Below are positions 56,869 through 64,000 of a DNA stretch of 64,000 nt, one piece after another. The notes beneath the pieces are model-generated. The model was given only the letters and a program-made list of their open reading frames with translations. It was not told where the DNA came from and ran no database searches. The stretch covers positions 60,952,719 to 61,016,718 of the forward strand of contig OY720348.1 of NCBI GenBank assembly GCA_963082975.1, given 5' to 3'. Each line of letters begins with the position of its first letter. Position 1 is the stretch's first letter. A program made the position numbers and the translations under genes. Origin of the DNA: Labia minor. Lineage: Eukaryota > Arthropoda > Insecta > Dermaptera > Spongiphoridae.

Positions 56869-57947
56869 GTAAAATTAATTTTAATCATAAAAATAAACTC
56901 TTCAGACTGATATTAGTACAGAGATTGAATATTATTGTAAACACCTCTATAGATGTAAGTATAGATAAATGTATAAATTTAATTAAACAGAGATTTTCAA
57001 AATTTACCAGATAAATAAAGTTTGTTTAAGGGTAATTTTAAGCTTCCATACTATTGAAATATACATACAATACCCATTAAAATAGTATAAGATAGATTAT
57101 TTATATTTTTAACTAATTACATTTAATTACTAACTATATTAATTAGTCAAGTTTAGTTTTAAATAGAAACGCTGTCATTATCTATAGTAACAAATAAATT
57201 TATTTATTGAAAATTATTGCATTAATATTAGTATTTATTATCTCGCGCGGTACTATTGTTCTACATCTAGTTTCATAACTTATTTCATAAACATACATCA
57301 GACCGTAATTTAATGCTTTTGGATTGTTATATAAAACTTTTTGTAAATTAAATCAAGTCGATGAGTAAATAAATTCTACTTGTACATCAAATAACATCAA
57401 TTAAGTCCACTTGAAATCAAATTTAATTAATATTATTTTAAATTTAAATTTTATTAATATTATTTCTATTATAAAAAAAATTACAAAAAGAATTAGCCAA
57501 TTATATTATATGAAACATAAAATAAATTAAATATTAGTTTAATTGAATATTAAATTACATTTAAAAAAAAAATAAATAAATAAAAATATTTATTTTTCTC
57601 TCCGAAGGTTTGTTCATTGAAAACTAATAATTGTTTTGCTTGTTGTATTTATGGGTTGGGGGCATAGTTAATGACTTTAGAAGATTTTAAATTAAGACTA
57701 TTTGAAAAAAGGGTTTCTTGTAGGGTTTATGGACCGAAAAAGAATGAAATCACAGGGGAATGAATGAAATAGCAAAGCGAGAAATTGTATAAAAGCCATG
57801 CCCCTCCCGAAACATAATGAGAGAAGGATACGATATGTGGCTTGAATAGGTGAGGAAATGTTATTTTGAGTGATTTATTTAAGGGAATACCACTCGGGAA
57901 ACGACCAATAGGTAGATCAAATAAAGATGAGAGTAGACGATGATCTA

Positions 57948-58190
57948 TCTATCTCTGTGGCTCTACGGAACTCGAAATTTCTTGGCCGCAGCAACCACAC
58001 TTATTCTGAGCCACAACTCACCAATCCCTACCCATCTCAGGTCCCTTCCTAAATTGTCCACCCACCGCGCTCTTGGTCTTCCAAGCGGACGTTTCCCAAT
58101 CGGTCTCCCCACCAATATATTTTACCGCCATTCTTTCCTCTCCCATTCTAGCCACGTTATCTGTGTTCTCGATGTTTCTAGGCGATGATG
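57948..58190 (-). pseudogene. LINE (non-LTR retrotransposon) ORF2 C-terminal fragment
   Basis: The minus strand reads VGRPIGKRPLGRPRARWVDN, then LGRDLRWVG and VVAAAKKFRVP before a stop. The G-K-R-P-x-G-R-P-x-x-R-W-x-D block is the conserved region that follows reverse transcriptase in many arthropod LINEs. Upstream sequence drifts out of frame, so only a decayed end remains. Confidence 0.7.
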
Positions 58191-58699
58191 TTTTATTTAA
58201 ATATTATGTATATATATTTAAAGAAAGTTTCTGATATAAAACAATAAAAACTTTCGTAAAATAAAGTTATTCCTATGAAAATACAAATATGTGACATTTG
58301 AACTAAAATCTAACGATAAGAAGATAAGAAAAATATCAGCACAAAGACAAGTAACCCAGAAGTAAAGAGAAAAAGAGGACAACATGTGCGGGTGAACTGG
58401 AATCTCGGGTTGATAAAAAAAAAACCTTTATCTATCAGACGAGTTTTAATGGGTAATGAAGATAATGAGAATCCCATATATACGAACAATGGCCAGCAGG
58501 CGTTTGCCTTAAAATTAGCTATTTAGAACATAATTTTTTTTTTTATATTATTAACGTCTTGCTTTTGAATACAGCTGATACGAAGGTAGATGGATAAACT
58601 TGAGATAAGAAACGATTTATTTAGCTTACTAGAAGAAGATAGTCCAGATATCCTTAATGATCGTCCCAAAGTCAACATGTATAAAATATAAATATACTA

Positions 58700-58737
<38 letters not shown>
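58700..58737. repeat. (TA)n microsatellite
   Basis: About 19 TA units. Confidence 0.9.
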
Positions 58738-58739
<2 letters not shown>

Positions 58740-59142
58740 CTTTAACAAACATATCAGCTGAATAATGTTAAAACCACAGAATGTATTGTGTATTTAAATT
58801 TAAAGTTGACTACAAATATTATCAGATGATAATAGCATTGAATTTCAACAAAATAATAGTCAACTAATAAATTCTTATACATAGTAAATGTTGTCCCTCT
58901 TGTAAATTGAACTTAGTTAGGTTCCAACTAGGTCTTGTATAAAAATACATTTTTATTTTTTTTTTTTTTATAATCTGTAAATTATTTACAAATTATTGTA
59001 TGGAGATGGTAATATAAAATACATAACCTCATTTTTTTTATGCATAAGCATGAAATTTATTTATTTTCATATCTAATCATATCTTACGAGAGATGAAAAT
59101 AATTTATAATCATTTCAATGATTTCTTGGGTAATAAGTAAAT

Positions 59143-59572
59143 ATTACCTGGTTCACCGAGCCGCTTTTTGGTATTTAAAATAAATAAAGACATTATATGA
59201 AACAATTTCAAATAATTTAAAAGAACATAAATTAAAAAAACACGTAAGTATGAATGCACTGAAAGATAGAAAATAATGACCTGTGGATATAACACAATTA
59301 TATTTCGAAATTTGATTACAAAATATTATTTATTATGATTTTATTTATAATATCTTGTATTTAAGGAAGCTCTGTCCAGCATCACCCGGCGCCATTTTTT
59401 TAATTATTAAAATTTCTATTTTAAATTAAGAGGCTGAAACCAATACAGATCGATTTTTCTTTAAAAAAAATTATCTATGGTGTATATTTCAAAATAATCC
59501 TTTGAACGGTTTAATTATTTAAAAGTACAAATAATATATATATATATATATACAATTTTTGATAGTATAATA
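59143..59572. repeat. Family G repeat, copy 3 (uninterrupted)
   Basis: ATTACCTGGTTCACCGAGCC, GAATGCACTGAAAGATAGAA, GACCTGTGGATATAACAC, TATTTAAGGAAGCTCTGTCC, ACCAATACAGATCGATTTTT and finally TACAATTTTTGATAGTATAA. It shows the state of the locus that the Helitron interrupted in copy 2. Confidence 0.75.
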
Positions 59573-60163
59573 AGATAGGATTTGATGATTGTATTTTTGT
59601 AATTTTTTGTAATATATCTAAATATTCTAGTCAAATATTTTTTATTATTATTTTTGTTAAAAAAATGTTTGATAAACTATTTTTATTAAATAATAGATTT
59701 ATCCCTTTTAAACTTTAAACATCAATAATTCATAAAGCATAATTATTTATTAATTTTTTTTTTTAATGTTACAAATAATATATTAACCCTATATTTCATA
59801 TTGATTCGTATTCTATTAAATACTAGTGTTGTGGTGTAATTGATTGCCAACATATTATTGTTTTATATCACATGTTCTACTAATTAAATCGATTACATAT
59901 TTCATAAAATACAATTTAACATAAATAACGCATCTAAAAAGAGACGATGTTTGGGTAAAAATAAATAATTTCAATTCAATTCATATAAATAATTTTGTAA
60001 TCATTTAGTCTGCTATTTAGTTAATAAATGTAATAATTTTTTTTTTTTTTTGTTAATATGAAAAATAATTATTCAATCAATTATTTTATCATTTCAAAAT
60101 ATATATAAAAAAAATTAATAAAATTACGATTTATTCTTTTCTAAACGTATCCAATTTATACAT

Positions 60164-60420
60164 ACGAGGGCAAGTAAATAAATGCGTGACTTTTTGAATG
60201 AAACACAGGTTTTTGGATAAAAAGTTATTTTATTTTTAAACGTAGACTCCTTTGAGGTCTATACAATTCGTCCAATCTTTCTCCAATTTTTTTATCCCTC
60301 CCAAAAAATAAGATTTATCGAGGACATCAATATAGATTTGTTGGTGAGATGATTTCATCGTTGGAGTCAAATTTTTTGGGTTGTTTTCACGTTTTCTTGT
60401 AAAAATGGCGTTAAATTTAA
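60164..60420 (-). pseudogene. 3' end of a mariner transposon
   Basis: On the minus strand the frame YFLGGIKKLEKDWTNCIDLK followed by GVYV and a stop at 60,236-60,238 is the standard mariner transposase C-terminus (W-x-K-C-I-D-L-K-G). It is followed by AAAAGTCACGCATTTATTTA and CTTGCCCTCG, a plausible terminal repeat. The catalytic core is missing or unrecognisable upstream. It differs in sequence from the mariner head at 22,856, so the two are probably separate families. Confidence 0.75.
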
Positions 60421-60916
60421 TTTATTGAAAATATTAATATGGCCTAATTTGATCTTATCAATTAAATTTGTTTATATATTGATTTGCTCTTTTGAACCTA
60501 TTCAATTAAAAGTGTAGTTTGTGTACATTCATATAATATTAAATTTTCATGAACTGAAAAATTTATAAATCTCGGTAAAGTTAAACTACAATATAAATGA
60601 TGTACTTAAAATATTAAATCTTTATAGCCACATGACTACCTTTCCTAAGCATTTTTATAAACCTTTGGTTGTTTGGTATTAGAAGTTCTCAATAATAATT
60701 TTAATATATTAGCCAATAAATTTATTAAAACCTATTCTTATTATACCTATGTACTTACATCGATTATTACTTTTTTATTCTTTTTTTTATATTGATAAGA
60801 TTTAAGGTTATGGTTTAATAAAAATAAATAAAAATAGTTAATGATCGTGAAATTCTTTTATATTAGCAAAAAAATAGTTGTTTAGATATATTTTTAACTT
60901 AATAGAGATAGATAGA

Positions 60917-60967
60917 AAGTAAAGTAGTAAAGTAAGTAAAGTAAGTAAAGTAAGTAAAGTAAGTAAT
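60917..60967. repeat. (AAGTAAGTA)n-type microsatellite
   Basis: AGTAAAGTAAGTAAAGTAAG repeated about five times. Confidence 0.9.
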
Positions 60968-61639
60968 ATATATAATCTATATAAGAATGTTTAAGAGAAA
61001 AGACATATTATGATGTAGGTTTGTACTAGTTTTTAGACCATTTATTAGGTTTGTTTTCAATCGAATTTGCTGTCGATAATCTTTTATACGAGTCTCATTA
61101 ATAATAATATAGATTTATAGATGACGCCACTTCGTACATAACCTTATTTCTCTTTTACCGTCCTCTCTATAACTAAAATATATATAATATATGAACAAAA
61201 ACACAAACACAAACATGAAATTTACATTAATATGTTTATTATTAAGACTATAATATTATTATTAAGAATTAATTTCATAATTAAAATTAATAGCAATATC
61301 CTTATAAATATAAGTATATTATTTAAATTTTGAATCTTTATTTAAAATATATATAATATTCTTTTAATTATTATTTATTTAATATTTATTTATCGGCCAT
61401 CATTCCATTAACTTGTAGTATAATTATTCAGCTATGATCAACTTTTGCTTTTAGTCGTTGTTTTCTTTTGAAATTAAATAAAATTGAAAAAAATAAGCGG
61501 GAGTGTCCTCCCCTAGACTTTCCCGCATATAAATAGGTATAAAGAGTTGTGAATGAATATTTAGAATGTGTAAACTTGGTATTGATAAAGAGCCAGTTCG
61601 TATTAGTTTTTATTGGTGTCAAATTTGATATTTGGTAAC

Positions 61640-61680
<41 letters not shown>

Positions 61681-61689
61681 AAAGTGCTA

Positions 61690-62196
61690 CTTCCGGTTGA
61701 CTGATATTTTAAATGTAAAAAAAAAGATATGGATATAATGTGACGTCATGAAGTGCTGGGTGACGTCATATAATTTTAAATTAAGAAAAAACTAATGAAG
61801 ATGATTTTTCTCGAGGATAAAACCAATACAAAGTGCATAACACGTGGAGATATGTCCTCACGTTTAATTTGATATGAAAATAACCCTTCACTTCCTCTCT
61901 TCGATCGTCAATAGTAGCACTTCCGGTTTTCGGATTTGCACCAAAAGTTGATCAATTCATCCTACTGATGTATTAAGTAAATATACCAAATTTCATCAAA
62001 ATCCGTTGAGCCGTTCAGGCTGTACACATCTATACGGACAGACGGACGGACGGACGGACAGACAGACATCATGCTAAAAATACTTTTTTCTGTTAAGAAA
62101 ATGCATGATTCGTGGAGATATGTACCTAAAAATATCCATAGGTGAAATTTGGTGTGAAAACAATACCTCCCTTACTATCGTCGGTCGGTAAAAAAG
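61690..62196 (-). repeat. Family A repeat, copy 5
   Basis: TGACGTCATGAAGTGCTGGG, CGAGGATAAAACCAATACAA, GTTGAGCCGTTCAGGCTGTA, a GGACGGACGGACGG run and ATCGTCGGTCGGTAAAA, in the order of copy 3. The ACCGACCGACGG head is missing; it begins in (TA)n next to a TACTTCCGGTTGACTGAT block. Confidence 0.75.
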
Positions 62197-62489
62197 AAAC
62201 GCTACTTGTATAGGTAAAATGTCACTTCCGGTAGTCAGATCATGATGAAATTTGGTATCTCAATTTTTTTCACATTTTTAAATCTATATACAAAATATGA
62301 AGCAAATATCTCGAAGCAAACTGGTACTTTACTTGAAAGATAAACGCAACCAGTGTAGGTAAAGTACCACTTCCGGTTAACCGATTTTGACGAAATTTTG
62401 ATAGAAATCTACAAACTGTGAATAATATCGGTGTACCAAATTTCGAAGTCCTAGCTTGATTAGTTTTTGAGTAAATTTGCTTACAGACA

Positions 62490-62520
<31 letters not shown>

Positions 62521-62690
62521 CATACATACATACATACATACATACATACACACACACAGACATAATTCGAAAAATGGTATTTTCCGACTCAGGGAGGTCT
62601 AAAACGTCAAGATCTATCGAAATCTCGAAGTCGAAATTTTTGACGATTCCAATACTTCCCTTATACGAAGTATGCGGGAAAGTAAAAAAA
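62197..62690. repeat. Dispersed repeat with (CATA)n core
   Basis: CACTTCCGGTTAACCGATTT, a (CATA)n run at 62,488-62,548, then GTCAAGATCTATCGAAATCT and CTTATACGAAGTATGCGGGA. The layout resembles LINE or SINE 3' regions of arthropods. The TTTCCCGCATAT motif near 61,520 may be a further fragment. Confidence 0.5.
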
Positions 62691-64000
62691 AAACAAATAA
62701 AAAAAAAATGTGTTTAATAAAAGGTGCGGGTTTTCTTAAGAATTTTTAAATCCTCTAAAATTAAAAAAAAACAAACAAACAAACAGAAGAAGTAAAAAAA
62801 ATAATAAAATACTTTTGAACAACTTTCTATGGATATAAAAAAAAAAAGTAGAAGGCAAGTTTGTTTTTATTTCGAATTGTCTTGTATATGGATGTTATAT
62901 AATTAAAATTCTATAAGAATTGCCCAAAGGAAATGAATGCCTTGACTAGTTACACTTTTTCTCCCACCTCTCACTGCCGTTTTTATCATCGACTTGGTTT
63001 GTTTGACGCTTTTAAGAGGAAAAAAATAAGAATTAAAATCAACTCTCCAAAACTAAACTAATTGTAATGTAATTAGCTTTTTACACTTAGCCTTATGTCA
63101 AAGTTAAGTAAATTAGCTTTCGATACCATCAAAATTAATTTCTAATTGTAGAATCAGAATCAAATCGAAATGATTTTCTATCCTTAGTGAATTCATTTAT
63201 TATTTATACATAAATGGACTAATGACGTAATGACATACTCAACCCATAATAGGCAAACCCTCGTAAATTCAATTGAAATCCATTCAGTATATTATTATCA
63301 ATTTTTAATCAATAAATGTTTACAAAAATTATAATAAATTTATTATTATTAATAATTTCGCGTTCACTGGATCTTTTTCCAAATTATAACAATTATATAA
63401 TTTCAATAGGAAATTTTATTCAAATAATTTTATATTGTTTATAAATTATTGTTGTAAGAGTATCAATATTAAATTGTATAAAAAATTTAATTTGCCGGGT
63501 GAATTATATGAATGAGAAGTGAGTAACAGGCAAGAAGGTGGAAACGAGTGAAGATAGAAATTGAATGGAGGTGTTTGAAGATAAGAATGTATTTAGTGGA
63601 TTCAACAAAATTTCGATTCAGAAACACTATACTTCAATATTATTATATAAATCACAAGTCCACCTGAAAAAAGTCTGAATTAATCAATACTCATATATAT
63701 ATATTTATTATAAATAAAAATGAAATTCAGCATAAAATTAAATTCAAATATGAATATACATCCGATATCGATCGGATATGTAGCTTCATTTTAATCCTAG
63801 TTTATTGGCTTGGCATTTGGTCTTTGTTAAAAAGAATCTAGTCGAGTTGTTGCTTACCCTAATTTGGTATCATTTCTTTGAAAAGCTAACCGGTACAAAT
63901 ACCTGTAGTCTTTTGTCAAGTGGATGGTGTCCGTTTCATTTCTATTCATCTCCCAAGTGCATTCATAAAAACAATTGTCTCATTCATAAAATTAAAAGAA
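62691..64000. other. Intron or upstream sequence, no gene confirmed
   Basis: AT-rich with few repeats. One short open stretch near the window end (63,903 to about 63,980, minus strand) has a donor-like CAGGTATTT but no recognisable plexin match. No Sema-domain exon is seen. Confidence 0.4.

Noticed and set aside
62270-62563. 97-codon ORF with repeated MYVC residues.
   Set aside because: Translation of a (CATA)n microsatellite.

Overview
The window is an AT-rich piece of a metazoan nuclear genome. Intron-split coding, long introns full of (TA)n tracts, and many small DNA transposons, mariner, tRNA-derived SINE-like and LINE fragments all point that way. The repeats and the encoded protein fit an invertebrate, most likely an arthropod. 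I cannot name the species or order from sequence alone.

One gene is supported: the 3' two thirds of a plexin (semaphorin receptor), read on the minus strand from about 40,991 down to a stop at 1,909. Eighteen exons join with consistent GT-AG sites and phases into one uninterrupted frame of 1,347 residues plus stop. A further 60-base in-frame candidate cassette exon lies at 7,157-7,216. Domain order, N to C: end of the first PSI/IPT-linker region, PSI2, linker IPT-like module, PSI3, four IPT modules, one transmembrane helix, juxtamembrane coiled coil, first GAP segment, Rho-binding domain (RBD), second GAP segment, and a short tail ending STC. All three GAP arginines are present, so the receptor looks catalytically competent. 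Several cytoplasmic sequences resemble plexin B more than plexin A, so PlexB is my preferred but not certain assignment. The Sema domain and PSI1 are not seen, and the 23 kb from 40,992 to the window end appear to be intron.

Layout: 1-1,908 is 3' flank and probable 3'UTR. 1,909-16,542 is the compact part of the gene, with 17 exons including the cassette. 16,543-40,832 holds introns of 3.1, 13.7 and 7.1 kb around exons at 19,675 and 33,568. 40,833-40,991 is the first visible exon. 40,992-64,000 is repeat-rich intron or upstream sequence with no credible exon.

The rest is mainly mobile-element sediment: hAT-type MITEs with exact 8-bp target duplications, a TTAA-flanked piggyBac-like MITE, at least six copies of a palindromic MITE (family C), five foldback copies (family B), a probable non-autonomous Helitron inserted inside another repeat copy (28,765-29,983), dispersed relatives of that Helitron (family A), inverted copies of a tRNA-headed repeat (family H), mariner head and tail fragments, and LINE 3' ends. 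No novel multi-gene system was found. The items most worth a second look are the cassette exon in the RBD, the intron made of 191-bp tandem repeats, and the Helitron with an inferable empty site.
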